In this document: positions 44,843 through 54,884 of the stretch, in pieces
How positions within the stretch are numbered: position 1 is the stretch's first letter
Layout of the letters: each line of letters begins with the position of its first letter
Origin: Bacteroidales bacterium
Lineage (GTDB): Bacteria > Bacteroidota > Bacteroidia > Bacteroidales > F082
Direction of reading: 5' to 3'
Assembly (NCBI GenBank): GCA_017427985.1
Contig: JAFRRS010000001.1
Location: forward strand, 1 to 64,000
Length of the DNA stretch: 64,000 nt
Notes under the pieces: generated by a model
The model's database searches: none
What the model was told of the DNA's origin: nothing
What the model saw: only the letters and a program-made list of their open reading frames with translations
Position numbers and translations under genes: made by a program

Positions 44843-46639
44843 TTATTTTATAATAATTCTTTTAGATGATTTTCCTAATTTGACAATATACAAGCCTGGC
44901 GAGAGGTCGACATTGAACTCAATGAGATTGTTGCCAGGCTCAATTTTGTTGTAATCTATCCAGACAAGTCTTCCCAGACAGTCATAGATCCTGACGGGCG
45001 CAGTCTCATTTGTGCTTGAGTAAAATGAAATTACAAAAGCTCCAGACGAAGGGTTGGGATAGCAGTAGTTCAGCAGGAAATTTTCTTCGACAGAAAGAAT
45101 TCCTTCGAGTTCGTCTTCATATCTCAAATATCTGTTTTTCAAAAATCTGTCCACGGTGTCCATGTCTTTTTCCCATTTCGCCACGCTTTTCGGGAAACCG
45201 AATCTTTGAGACTGCTTCGGGATGTCGTTTTTTGTAATCCTACGATACTCGTCAAGATAGTTTTTCATAAAATCATATTTAAAAAATGATGATTTCAGCT
45301 CAAAATACCTGTTGTAAAATGCTCTTTTAAAAGAGTCGTTTTGCAGGAAATGGTTCAGGACATAGCTGTTGTCGCCGCTGTTTGTGGCGTTTTCCAAAGC
45401 CGCGTAAGGCAGTCTTATGAAACATCCGTCGCCGTCGAAGAAAAGGAAACGGAACTGTTCTCCCGTTGCAGGCTGCCAAATCCTGACATTGTTAAACGGC
45501 CAGTCGATGTTGGCTGAGAAGGTCTCAAAAACCATGTAATCGATGAAACTTGAGACGTCGATTCTGGAAAAGGCGACAGCTGAGTCTTCGGGAAGACTCA
45601 AATCAGAATGCTGAATCCAGTCAAAAAACGTCATCCAGTCGGTATCGTCGCCGTATTCATGCACGCAAAAATATTTTATGACGTTAACTTGTTCCAAATC
45701 AACATCATAGTGGTCTTCCAAATATCTCTCGTCAGGTGATTCCTCGAGGGTGTAGATGCCCCAATATTCGCCGTTTATGAAAACCGAGACTTCGCGCACT
45801 GCCATCGCGTCGACGTTGAGGTTGGTTGCGACACGATGTGCGAGGAACTCTTGCGCGCCTGTCTCAAGCCAAACGCTGCAGCGGAACGGATGCAGGCACA
45901 AATGCTTGAAATCGCATAAGCTTGGATTATCGAAAAACGGATATTTGAATCTCTTTTTGCCATATTCTTCACGTGCGTACAGCTTCATGCCTTTTTGCTG
46001 AAACCATCTGGAGGCGTTGCCGTGTGTCCGGAGCCCGCACTGCTGGTTGATTCCGAAGTTGCTTTGTTCGTAAAACTCAAAATTTATCCTGCGTTCCCAT
46101 TCATCACCTCTCTGGTAATAATTTCCGGTGTGTCGTGGGTCGACGGTGTCGTAATGGACTCCTGGCACGAAGATTCCGGTGTTGTAGTCGAACAGTGACA
46201 ATGAGTCTGTGACGATTGACACCACTGGCATTTTTTGGATGTCGCAACCGAGGGAGCGTATGAAATAGCTGTTTGTCTTCACATCGCCAACGCAGCTGTC
46301 GTTGTCATCGAAGAGCGCCGCACGTATGACAATGGAGTGCATCACGTCGTCGGTCTGGTAAAACGCTGAAGGGATGCAGTCCACAATGGTGTGGATTTTC
46401 GATTTTGAATACAGGTTCTCATCCAGAAACAGAGGCTGCTCATACAGCGTCGAGTTTGCCGTGGGAGAGTCTCCGTTGGTAGTGTAACGGATATGATATG
46501 CCCTGTCGCACCTCAGCTCCAGGTTGAAACTGTTTTCATAGAAACCGCCAGGATGTGAAAACACCACCGATGCCGTTTGCGACATAAGTAGAAACGGCAT
46601 CAGTAGTGTCAAATATGCGATGAAGAATATCTTCTTCAT
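44843..46639 (-). CDS. T9SS-secreted CotH kinase-family protein
   Basis: The 598-residue protein has a signal peptide (end near LMSQT). A chitobiase/beta-hexosaminidase C-terminal-like domain (about 25-110, YTTNGDSPTANSTLYEQP) comes next. A CotH-like kinase domain follows (about 130-470) with LRTHGNASRWFQQKGMKLY, VFINGEYWGIYTLEE and a FFDGDGCF segment. A type A sorting domain (YPNPSSGAFVISF to KRIIIK) ends the chain. CotH proteins are extracellular protein kinases in spore coats and other surfaces. Here it should act on exported proteins or bind surface glycans. It follows the acyl-CoA ligase by 12 bp. Confidence 0.85.
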   Translation of the reverse strand: MKKIFFIAYLTLLMPFLLMSQTASVVFSHPGGFYENSFNLELRCDRAYHIRYTTNGDSPTANSTLYEQPLFLDENLYSKSKIHTIVDCIPSAFYQTDDVMHSIVIRAALFDDNDSCVGDVKTNSYFIRSLGCDIQKMPVVSIVTDSLSLFDYNTGIFVPGVHYDTVDPRHTGNYYQRGDEWERRINFEFYEQSNFGINQQCGLRTHGNASRWFQQKGMKLYAREEYGKKRFKYPFFDNPSLCDFKHLCLHPFRCSVWLETGAQEFLAHRVATNLNVDAMAVREVSVFINGEYWGIYTLEESPDERYLEDHYDVDLEQVNVIKYFCVHEYGDDTDWMTFFDWIQHSDLSLPEDSAVAFSRIDVSSFIDYMVFETFSANIDWPFNNVRIWQPATGEQFRFLFFDGDGCFIRLPYAALENATNSGDNSYVLNHFLQNDSFKRAFYNRYFELKSSFFKYDFMKNYLDEYRRITKNDIPKQSQRFGFPKSVAKWEKDMDTVDRFLKNRYLRYEDELEGILSVEENFLLNYCYPNPSSGAFVISFYSSTNETAPVRIYDCLGRLVWIDYNKIEPGNNLIEFNVDLSPGLYIVKLGKSSKRIIIK

Positions 46640-46651
46640 TTTAAATCAAGA

Positions 46652-48712
46652 CTATTTCTCGATTCTGATACGTGCGTCGACTGCCACCACGTTCTTCGGG
46701 TTGCCGAGGAGCGGGTTGAGGTCCATCTCAGCGATTTCAGGGGCTGCCATCACCAAGGCTGCCACTCTTGCAATCTGCTCAGCGTAAATGTCGACGTTGA
46801 CAGGCTGCTGACCGCGCACGCCCTGTAAAATCTTGTAACCGCGGAGTTTTGTGAGTGCTTCTTTTGCCTCAGGCGCGCTGATTGGCACGAGGGCACTCTG
46901 AACGTCTTTCAACACCTCGATGAAGATGCCGCCCAAGCCGAAGAACACCTGATGCCCGAACTTCGGGTCGCGGATGGCACCGATGTAAACCTCAGTGCCG
47001 TCAAGCATCGGGTACATCTCAACAGCGTAAGTGTCTTTAATCGCCATCAAACGGTCGAACTCCTTGCCGACGGTCTCGATGTCGCGCACGTTCAAGGTCA
47101 CTCCGCCCACATCTGACTTGTGGACTGGTCCCACGACTTTCATAACGAGCGGATAGCCGACCTGGTTGGCGAAGTCGAGGGCCTGCTGCTTCTTGTCGAC
47201 GACGCGGATTTGTTTCTGCGCGATGCCGGCAGCGTCGAGCAGTTCGTAAATCTTATCCGGTCCGATGTAGCCGTTTTCGCAGCTGTCGATGCATTTGCGG
47301 ATGCGGGCTGTGTCGATTTTTGGCATCTCCACGTTCTCGGGCTGTGGCTTAGGAGTGTTGTAAACCTTGCAAATGGCATTGCCTAAAACACATTCCTCTG
47401 GGAAGTTGATGCGGCCTTTTGCTATGAAGTCGTTGATTTCGTCCTTCACGTTGATGATTGAAGGCAGCACAGGGAAGATAGGCTTCTTGCAGGTCTTCAT
47501 CTTTTCATCTAGAAGGTCGTAAACCTCTTTGTTGCTGAACAATCCAGGTGAGCCGAAGATGACCACAGAAAAGTCGATGTCGGTGTATTCGTTTTCAACT
47601 GTGTCAATGATATAACCGAGCTGTTCGGCTGTTCCTGTTGCCAGGAAGTCGATAGGGTTGCCAACTGACGAGCCTCCGAAGAGCTTCGCGAGCAGGGCAG
47701 GGCTTGCCGGGTGGTCTTTCAATGGTGGCACTTCCAGACCGCCGTTACTTAAAACGTCGGTGAGCATGACGGCAGGACCGCCGGCGTGTGTGATGACGGC
47801 GCAGCGTTTGCCTTTGATTTCAGGGTGCATGAACACGCCGCACACCGTTGTCAACTCCTGACGGTTGTGGCAGCGCACGATACCGGCTTTGCGGAACAAT
47901 GCGTCAACCACGGCGTCGTTGGTTGCCAAGGCGCCAGTGTGTGATGAAGCTGCACGTGAACCTGCAGCTGAACCGCCTGACTTGATAGCTGCAATATGGC
48001 ATCCTTTGTTGATAAGGCTGCGCGAGTGTTTCAGCAGTCTCTGCGGGTCGCCGATCTTTTCCATGTAAAGCATGATGACATGGCTCGACTTCACTGGGTC
48101 GAAGGTCTCGTCAAGGTGTTCGAGAACGTCTTCGATACCGAGCTGGGCGCTGTTTCCGACAGCCCACACGCTGTTGAACTTCAATCCGTTGCTGATGCCG
48201 TATTCCTTGATGAACACCGCTGTTGCACCAGAACCGGTGATGAAGTCGACGCCATGAGGGTCGAGGGTCGGGATAGGGGTGTCGAAGCATCCTGCGTAGT
48301 TCACGTTGAGGAAGCCTGTGCAGTTAGGGCCTATCAAGCTGCCGCCGACGCTGTTGATGGTGTCGACGATATGTTTCTCAATCTCAGCGCCTTCGTGGCT
48401 CTCCTCCGAGAATCCCGCGCTGATGATTATGAAGCCTTTGCAGCCTTTTTCTTTTGCCAACACGTCCACTGTCTGGGCGCAGAATTTCGCTGCGATGCAG
48501 AGGATGGCGCATTCCACATTAGGAAGCTCGTTGACGTTGGCGTAGCATTTCACGCCCTGCACCTCGGTCTCTTTCGGGTTTACCGCGTAGACAGGACCTC
48601 TGAACGGGCTCTCCAACAGGTTTTTCAATGCTTTTCCACCAGGTTTGTGAATGTCACTTGACGCACCGCACACTACGATGCTTTTCGGATTTAATAACTC
48701 TTTTGCAATCAT
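46652..48712 (-). CDS. ADP-forming acetate/acyl-CoA ligase
   Basis: The 686-residue fused enzyme converts acyl-CoA, ADP and phosphate to the acid, CoA and ATP. It has a CoA-binding domain (about 1-130, LNPKSIVVCGASSDIHKPGG), succinyl-CoA ligase-like domains with the phospho-His region ASSHTGALATND near residue 257, and an ATP-grasp domain (about 470-686, GYPLVMKVVGPVHKSDVGGV and MDLNPLLGNP). This is the usual energy-conserving acetate-forming enzyme of anaerobes. The promoter TATCTTTG is at 48754-48747 on the - strand. Cytoplasmic. Confidence 0.92.
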   Translation of the reverse strand: MIAKELLNPKSIVVCGASSDIHKPGGKALKNLLESPFRGPVYAVNPKETEVQGVKCYANVNELPNVECAILCIAAKFCAQTVDVLAKEKGCKGFIIISAGFSEESHEGAEIEKHIVDTINSVGGSLIGPNCTGFLNVNYAGCFDTPIPTLDPHGVDFITGSGATAVFIKEYGISNGLKFNSVWAVGNSAQLGIEDVLEHLDETFDPVKSSHVIMLYMEKIGDPQRLLKHSRSLINKGCHIAAIKSGGSAAGSRAASSHTGALATNDAVVDALFRKAGIVRCHNRQELTTVCGVFMHPEIKGKRCAVITHAGGPAVMLTDVLSNGGLEVPPLKDHPASPALLAKLFGGSSVGNPIDFLATGTAEQLGYIIDTVENEYTDIDFSVVIFGSPGLFSNKEVYDLLDEKMKTCKKPIFPVLPSIINVKDEINDFIAKGRINFPEECVLGNAICKVYNTPKPQPENVEMPKIDTARIRKCIDSCENGYIGPDKIYELLDAAGIAQKQIRVVDKKQQALDFANQVGYPLVMKVVGPVHKSDVGGVTLNVRDIETVGKEFDRLMAIKDTYAVEMYPMLDGTEVYIGAIRDPKFGHQVFFGLGGIFIEVLKDVQSALVPISAPEAKEALTKLRGYKILQGVRGQQPVNVDIYAEQIARVAALVMAAPEIAEMDLNPLLGNPKNVVAVDARIRIEK

Positions 48713-48746
48713 ATATCTGTATTTTTAATCTGTCTACAAATTTTTG

Positions 48747-48754
48747 CAAAGATA
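48747..48754 (-). promoter_or_regulatory. -7 element of the acyl-CoA ligase promoter
   Basis: CAAAGATA on the + strand reads TATCTTTG on the - strand, 35 nt before the ATG at 48712. Confidence 0.6.
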
Positions 48755-48792
48755 CAGATATTTGGTGGAATTTAAAATTAATTTTTACAAAA

Positions 48793-50338
48793 TTATTCGT
48801 CGCAATTGGCCTGACAGCCTTCATTTATAATTTCCAATGTGGCTCCAAGAGGACACTCGAAATGTCCATCAATCTCAACCGTTGGCGCATTGAGAATACA
48901 ATGCTTCCCAACTGGTATGGAATATACCCCCTCTTGCGGGATGACTATTTTCCCACTGGCAAGATTATAAGATAAAGGAGAACTTGAGTTACCGTAAGAA
49001 TTAAGTTCAATATACTCCTCGCAAGTACTGTTGGTGCAATGGTAGAAATTCACCAAAGGGTCGCCGATGATGGTCATGCCATAGTTCCAGCATAACAGAG
49101 AGTCGACATTGTTTACATTTGTGTTTTTATTTCTCCACCAATCAACTAAAGATTGTCCCATTGTTTTTCCACTTCCTAATGAAATATAAAACCTCGAAAA
49201 AGGATACATGCTACCAACTTTTGTGCTTCCGACAACAGATAGCCCTTCTGAATTCGGGGAGTAAATATAATCGCCTGCTAAATAAGCGTATATACTGGGG
49301 GCAGTCCAACGACATGCACTACAACAGAATAAGTTAAAGCCTATAGCTTGAATGCCATTTGCATATATTACATTTCCCCTAATCCATTCATTTGCAATTC
49401 CAAAATCTGTATGACTATAACTATATGAATGACTTGCTAATTGAATAAACTCATACGTTTGGTTGCTTAAACGTTGTAGATAATCTGTTTTGGAAAAACA
49501 TAGACTGTCAATCTCATTATAAGGATGATAATTATTGGAGCCATACAGGTAATGTATGGAGTGATTGAAAATATTAGCTATATCTGGGTGGTTTACTGGT
49601 ACCCAGTCTTCATTGGTATAGGATAAAGCATATTTTTTATTTATATGTCGATGTCCTATCCAATATTTATGGTTTTTATTGAGATATAAACGCATTCCTT
49701 CGATTTCTCCTATTAGAGGACTCATGTTTGCTGTTGATATCCTGCCAAGAAAGATCTCTGGCTTCATGTCTCCAGAATAGCGATCAAAGTTTCGGTTGTT
49801 GTTGCTGTCAGTCCAAATTCCATTTAAATCCATATAATACAAATCACATGGCCATACTATAAAATCGTGGCTGTGAGGGTCTGCATAGTCCCTGTCTGTT
49901 TCATAAAATGCTGGCACAATATCGCCTATGAAGACACAACCGTCCAAATTTGTTTGATGGCTTAATATCAGGGTTTTTTATGTCTTGACAAGTCTCAGAA
50001 GCGACTTGTTCCATTATTACATTACAGCCATAGACATAATGAATGTCGTACGCATAACGATTGATATCAAAAGTTAATTCTGAATATAAGGTGGAATCAA
50101 CTAGTATCAATACTTTATTAAGCATATTAGCTTGATTTATTCCGGGAATATTCATTATCTGAGAATGTGAATATAGTCCATTGGGCATCATGAAATACTT
50201 TTCGTCATCAATGGGCTTTGCAACATCATTTTCATTAAATAAATCAGATAAATTAAATGTACTTTCGCCATTTGTTTGGGCGATAGCATTGAAACAAATG
50301 CCTTGCAATAATAAAGCAATATATATAAACTTTTTCAT
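48793..50338 (-). pseudogene. C25 (gingipain)-like peptidase, split by a frameshift in an A6 run
   Basis: The gene starts at 50338 with a signal peptide (end near AIAQT). The frame is broken at an A6 run (T6 at 49974-49979). Removing one A joins CQDIK to TLILSHQTNLDGCVFIGD and restores one protein of about 514 residues. The C-terminal frame carries PCDLYYMDLNG, WTDSNNN, KPEIFLGRIS, a His region ASHSYSYSH and the probable catalytic Cys in FNLFCCSACRW. This resembles the C25 caspase-like family. It ends GATLEIINEGC without a normal sorting domain. It may be a pseudogene, a sequencing error, or expressed by slippage. It overlaps the next gene by 4 bp. Confidence 0.7.
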
Positions 50339-52023
50339 CTTATAATCTCCTTGATAGTTGTTTGATTGTCATCTTGATATACAATGTGTATTAAACATAA
50401 TCCCTTGCAATTTGACAAATCTACTATTTCGTTTTGAGAACAACAAAGCTTGTTGTGTATTGTTTGGCCCATATTGTCATAAACAGTGATTTGTTTTATT
50501 GGCTGCTCCGAAACGATTTCAATAATTCCATTTGATGGATTCGGAAATATCTGAATCTCTGTAGAATAAGATTCATCAACTCCATCAAATTCCACTGATG
50601 AAATGTCGATGACTTGATGAAGTCCCCAATTGCTATCATACCAAGTAGAAATTGGCCCTGTAGCAAAAAACTCGTCGCCAACATAAATGGTTTTGTTATC
50701 AATTGTTATGTGATTTGGAGCAGTGTGCGCGTAAATATATGGCTTTAAATAATAAATATCATTATCTTGGGTTGTGACAGCTAATGTGTTACCGAAATAT
50801 AAAGGGTTGCCCACAATAGCCAATGTGCAACGAATTGTTTCTATATGTTCGTTGAAATCAACATTTGTGATTGAGATTCTATAATAAGGATCAATCCAGT
50901 TATCAATAAAGATGCTGGGAATAAATGTTGCTGATATTTGTTGATCAGTGACATGAATAGTGTCATTATTAACAATATAGAAATCTTCGTCCGAATAAAA
51001 ACCTCCATTAGGTTTCATAATATAATAACCATCGTAATATCCATTATTTCCATTGATTAGAGCCAAATATGCACCAGGAATTGGTATACCTAAATTGGTA
51101 TATGGCATTCCCCATCCATTTACCAATCCAATGAGAGTCTTCTCCTCTTTTGACTGTAGTTTAACAATTTCCATTGTTTTAAAATTTGCCCCAAATAGGT
51201 CATAATGTGTAGATTCGAAACCGCTTGCTACTACAGAATCACCTTCCAAGAATAGAGAATCATTTATATAATTGTCTTGGAATTCTCTCTTGTTTGTTAA
51301 ATAATAGAAATCTTCCCCATTGTATAATGACAAATAAGATGCCTCATTACATGGCCATGTAAGACACAGGTCGTTTTCAGACGTAAGAGCACCGTCAATA
51401 CTCACATCAGCAACATCATAAGGAAGCGCATCAACTAAATTAAAAACATTAAATGAATTACCATTAGAATTGGTCCAAACCTCATTGTTGCCAATGAATA
51501 AATACCGTTTGTTTGTTATGAGAGCCCTTCCGCTAATTATACATGGATTGTCGATTTGTAGTTCCCCATTGCAGCATATATAGTATCCAACGGTACCATA
51601 ACAATTGCAGAAATATGCAGCTGATATAGTATCTGGTCCAGGGAAGGATATATTTCTATATGAAAAAAAACCAAATATTTGCTGATGATTCGAATTAAGA
51701 TTTTTACTTATATCAATGGTTTGAAACGCATCTCCATTCCCATCTTCCATTTCCAAAACATTGCCGATAACTGAAATCTCATTCCCAATTGCAATAGTGT
51801 CGTAATGAATAACCAGATCCTCCAGATAAGGATTCGGCCAGTAGTTGTCAACCATCACGTAATAGGTTCCATTTTCAGAAACAATCGCAAAACGGTCGTT
51901 ACAAACATTCTGCTCAAAATATGGCGCGGCAATGCGATTCACGACCCCGGTGATGGTATCTTGGGCGAAGCCATTAAAGGCTGCTACCAACAATATTATT
52001 AATAAGGTAAACGTCTTTTTCAT
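50335..52023 (-). CDS. T9SS-secreted protein of unknown function
   Basis: The 562-residue protein has a signal peptide (end near GFAQD), a beta-rich body with repeated short motifs such as DTIAIGNEISVIGNVLEM and DTIHVTDQQISATFIP, and a type A sorting domain (IFPNPSNGIIEIVSE to IKEIIR). The body resembles oligonucleotide-binding-fold-like or other small beta modules in tandem, but I cannot name the family. It lies in a three-gene set: tail-fibre-like protein, this one, then the broken C25 peptidase, with 4-bp overlap to the last. It is probably a surface protein. Confidence 0.65.
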   Translation of the reverse strand: MKKTFTLLIILLVAAFNGFAQDTITGVVNRIAAPYFEQNVCNDRFAIVSENGTYYVMVDNYWPNPYLEDLVIHYDTIAIGNEISVIGNVLEMEDGNGDAFQTIDISKNLNSNHQQIFGFFSYRNISFPGPDTISAAYFCNCYGTVGYYICCNGELQIDNPCIISGRALITNKRYLFIGNNEVWTNSNGNSFNVFNLVDALPYDVADVSIDGALTSENDLCLTWPCNEASYLSLYNGEDFYYLTNKREFQDNYINDSLFLEGDSVVASGFESTHYDLFGANFKTMEIVKLQSKEEKTLIGLVNGWGMPYTNLGIPIPGAYLALINGNNGYYDGYYIMKPNGGFYSDEDFYIVNNDTIHVTDQQISATFIPSIFIDNWIDPYYRISITNVDFNEHIETIRCTLAIVGNPLYFGNTLAVTTQDNDIYYLKPYIYAHTAPNHITIDNKTIYVGDEFFATGPISTWYDSNWGLHQVIDISSVEFDGVDESYSTEIQIFPNPSNGIIEIVSEQPIKQITVYDNMGQTIHNKLCCSQNEIVDLSNCKGLCLIHIVYQDDNQTTIKEIIR

Positions 52024-52030
52024 GGCTCAG

Positions 52031-53020
52031 TTATTTTGAGGTGATGACCATTCGTTTGGTGTCAATAAGTTTTCCGTCAACCAGTAGGCTATACAAATAC
52101 ATTCCTGGTTTGAATACGTTTTCTTTTATGGTGATGGTGTTTTTGCCTTGGTGGTAAACCGGATACTCCTTTAGCTGTAACCCGTTCAAATCATAAACTG
52201 CAATAACAGCTTTTGAAACGTTAGAGTCGATATAACAATCTATAGTTGTGGATGAGTTCGTTGGATTTGGTGTGTTTTGATATAATTCATTTCCGTTTTG
52301 CTGGTGCTCGTCAATAGTATTAGTTCCACGGGATTCCAACTTCATATTGGTAATCTGCTTTTGTAGTGATTCAATTGTACGCTGTTGCTCTTTGAAACCT
52401 TCAATCAGAACTGGTATAAGAGCTTGGTAGTTGATACATATAGCGCCTTGTGGATCGTGACGGATGGCTTCTGGAAGAACCGCTTCAATCTCATTAGGGT
52501 TTAGTCCCAACATACGTTCAATCTCAATATCTTTCAATAATCCTTCAATTGCTTCTGGATTAACTTCGGGATTGTCTTCGTAGTCTGGAACGAATCCCAC
52601 AAACTCCGGATTGTCAAAATAATATCCGCCAATACTTAAAAGCAGGTCAGTAGCGTTTATAATTGGCTGGCTGCTACGAGATGGTTCTCCTCCGCCTCCT
52701 GGTGGGAAAGTGTAGTATGAGCATCCGTAAACTGTACCATTGCCAAGAACATAGAAAGGTTCGTCTGGATGCAAATTGGTATCGGCATACTTGATGGTCC
52801 ATGCTTTGATACGACTTGCATATGATAACACCCGAGTTATACTAATGTAGTCTCTGGTCAAAATTGGTTCAAAACTTGTTTTTCCAGAAGTGTCAATCTG
52901 AATCCCATTTGTAGTGGTCGTGGATTTGAAGCTTATTTGTCCACTTGGATGCATTTTTATTTGTCCGTAAGATAACATGAAAACAAATAATAGAACAATA
53001 GTAATGATGGTTTTTTTCAT
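52031..53020 (-). CDS. Tail-fibre-like protein with a T9SS sorting domain
   Basis: This 329-residue protein has a signal peptide (end near SYGQI) and a beta-strand section with GQISFKSTTTTNGIQIDTSG. A chaperone-like segment of the S74/tail-spike type (PEAIRHDPQGAICINYQALIPVLIEG, then a coiled coil EQQRTIESLQKQITNM) lies near residues 180-225. A type A sorting domain follows (ELYQNTPNPTNSSTTI to RMVITSK). It is like the head/stalk protein at 14318, but here the sorting domain is on the same chain. It is the first gene of its cluster, with the promoter on the - strand at 53076-53069. Confidence 0.7.
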   Translation of the reverse strand: MKKTIITIVLLFVFMLSYGQIKMHPSGQISFKSTTTTNGIQIDTSGKTSFEPILTRDYISITRVLSYASRIKAWTIKYADTNLHPDEPFYVLGNGTVYGCSYYTFPPGGGGEPSRSSQPIINATDLLLSIGGYYFDNPEFVGFVPDYEDNPEVNPEAIEGLLKDIEIERMLGLNPNEIEAVLPEAIRHDPQGAICINYQALIPVLIEGFKEQQRTIESLQKQITNMKLESRGTNTIDEHQQNGNELYQNTPNPTNSSTTIDCYIDSNVSKAVIAVYDLNGLQLKEYPVYHQGKNTITIKENVFKPGMYLYSLLVDGKLIDTKRMVITSK

Positions 53021-53068
53021 AACTGAATAATTTTTAATGGTTTAACAATTAATTGTTTTATGGTTCTG

Positions 53069-53076
53069 CAAAAATA
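53069..53076 (-). promoter_or_regulatory. -7 element of the tail-fibre/C25 cluster promoter
   Basis: CAAAAATA on the + strand is TATTTTTG on the - strand, 49 nt before the start at 53020. The intergenic region is otherwise AT-rich. Confidence 0.6.
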
Positions 53077-53176
53077 ATAATTATTTTGAAAAAAACAAAT
53101 AATTATTAATATAATTGTATTGTAAGATGCGATGGATCATATCTCTACATATTTCAATTAATGTTAACTGCAAACT

Positions 53177-54082
53177 TCAAACTTCCGGAACAACAAACCT
53201 TATCGCCTGCTGTTTATTTTCCACTACAATATTTTCTCCTTCCAAAATCTCACCATCCAAAGAAACACAGAACCCTTTGCCGCCTTCAATAACCACTTGT
53301 TTTGCTCTACGATAAACCACATATTTTGCAAATTTTGGATTGTCAAGATGTGTTCCGTTAGTATATGATTTCTTCAATTCCATGAACTTCAATCTCGAAA
53401 CCGGCTTTATGAGGCACACTTCCATCAATCCGTCGTCGTTCAACGAACGAGGTGCGCATTTGTAGCTGCCGCCGACAAATCTGCCGTTAGCCACGGTGCA
53501 CAGGCAAATCTTGCCGTTGTTAAGCTTCTCGCCGTCGGCATAGACCGTGCATTTTGTGCGCATCCCGGTCAAAAACGCCCAAAACACCGCTATAGGGTAG
53601 CACATGGCGCCTCCAATAATCGGAAAACGACGGATTTTGTTCATCATCTTCGCGACGACAGAATCAAGTCCGAAATGCGTGGCGTTGAGCGCGAACCGGT
53701 CGTTAACCTTCATGATATCGACGCGTTTCTCGGTGCCTTGCATCACTCTTTCGACATTTCTAAACGTTTGTAAATCAGCATAATACTTGATGTAATCGTT
53801 GCCGCTGCCGTATGCCAGCACTGTCATGCTCGCATTCGGGAATCCGTAGATGCCGCTCGCAACCTTGTTGATAGTGCCGTCGCCACCGCAGGCGTAAAAA
53901 CGCACTTCCTCGTCAGCGTGGGTCTCGAGACATGACTTTATCAAACTGATGTTGTCTTTTGCTGATGAAGGTGTAAATATTTTATAATCAATGGTTTCGC
54001 TTGCGTGTGCAATCGCATTTTTCACCTCGTCGAGGCACGACTGCTCTCCAGCAACGGTGTTAACAATGAAAATATGCTTCAT
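53177..54082 (-). CDS. Diacylglycerol kinase-family lipid kinase (YegS-like)
   Basis: The 301-residue enzyme has the diacylglycerol/sphingosine kinase fold. It opens with KHIFIVNTVAG and carries the nucleotide-binding motif YACGGDGTINKVASG near residue 67, then LAYGSGNDYIKYY. A C-terminal beta-sandwich includes CTVANGRFVGGSYKCAP and DGLMEVCLI. It should phosphorylate a lipid such as diacylglycerol or sphinganine at the membrane; Bacteroidetes make sphingolipids. I chose the ATG at 54082; a TTG four codons upstream is also in frame. Confidence 0.9.
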   Translation of the reverse strand: MKHIFIVNTVAGEQSCLDEVKNAIAHASETIDYKIFTPSSAKDNISLIKSCLETHADEEVRFYACGGDGTINKVASGIYGFPNASMTVLAYGSGNDYIKYYADLQTFRNVERVMQGTEKRVDIMKVNDRFALNATHFGLDSVVAKMMNKIRRFPIIGGAMCYPIAVFWAFLTGMRTKCTVYADGEKLNNGKICLCTVANGRFVGGSYKCAPRSLNDDGLMEVCLIKPVSRLKFMELKKSYTNGTHLDNPKFAKYVVYRRAKQVVIEGGKGFCVSLDGEILEGENIVVENKQQAIRFVVPEV

Positions 54083-54101
54083 CCTCGTTCCCAAATTTTT
54101 G

Positions 54102-54109
54102 CAAAAATA
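54102..54109 (-). promoter_or_regulatory. -7 element of the lipid kinase promoter
   Basis: CAAAAATA on the + strand reads TATTTTTG on the - strand, 20 nt before the ATG at 54082. Confidence 0.6.
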
Positions 54110-54133
54110 GGGAATTTTCAGATTATCACCAAA

Positions 54134-54865
54134 TTAATTTTTAATATAAGCGTAGGTGACGACTTTCCCGTCTCTTTTAATGGCAAAATGCCACTCGTCA
54201 TCAACTTTTTTGCGGTAGATTCGCAGCACGTCGCCTTCTAGGCTTTCTGCCTCGTAATGAATCTCTAACTCCTTGATTGTCATTGCTTCCAACTCCTTAA
54301 CGGAAAATGAGTCGAGAATCATCATGCAGTATTTGGTGTTGTTCGTGTGGTGTGAAATATCGATGTCGCAGGCGCGGATAACTTTCTCATAAACGAAGTC
54401 GTCTTCAGTGAAATCGTCTTTGAACCTCTTGAATGTCGGCTCGCAGGCTTTCTCTGTAATAAATTGAATATCAGGGTAATGCACGCTGTCTGTCTTGCGC
54501 AAACGGCGTGTCTCCTTATCCAAAATCACCCATTCGGCGATGGAGTTCACAGCAGGCTCCATGTTGGTTTTCAGAATCTGGTACGAACGGAAACATTTCA
54601 GCACCTCGGGTCCCGATGGCCAGGTCTTCAAAATCACGTCGTCGTGGTCTCTCACAATGCTTTTAAACTCGAATTTTATGCGGCGCACCACCCAGAAGGC
54701 GTTGTCGCGTTCGCCGAGTGTCGGCTGGTCGATGCCGAGAGCAGTCGCGTTGGCATCCGCAAGCTCCTCAAACAACGTCTGCATCATGAAAGGACTGAGC
54801 CTGTTCACGCTGTCGCAGTAACTCGACATCACCTTGAAATTTCGTGTATAATGATTATTATTCAT
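54134..54865 (-). CDS. Acyl-ACP thioesterase
   Basis: The 243-residue enzyme is a double hot-dog acyl-[acyl carrier protein] thioesterase, which frees fatty acids from ACP. The first half contains MSSYCDSVNRLSPFMMQ and FWVVRRIKFEF. The second has CDIDISHHTNNTKYCMMI, which holds the Asn/His pair (N, H) of the active site, and YEAESLEGDVLRIY. I chose the ATG at 54865. The longer frame from 54973 would read through a repeat and has no homology. The TCATTCCGA-type repeat lies directly upstream. Confidence 0.88.
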   Translation of the reverse strand: MNNNHYTRNFKVMSSYCDSVNRLSPFMMQTLFEELADANATALGIDQPTLGERDNAFWVVRRIKFEFKSIVRDHDDVILKTWPSGPEVLKCFRSYQILKTNMEPAVNSIAEWVILDKETRRLRKTDSVHYPDIQFITEKACEPTFKRFKDDFTEDDFVYEKVIRACDIDISHHTNNTKYCMMILDSFSVKELEAMTIKELEIHYEAESLEGDVLRIYRKKVDDEWHFAIKRDGKVVTYAYIKN

Positions 54866-54884
54866 ATTCAAATTTTTATTGAGT

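Noticed and set aside
47996..48661. 221-codon antisense frame
   Set aside because: It is a shadow of the acyl-CoA ligase gene; its composition reflects the complementary codons.
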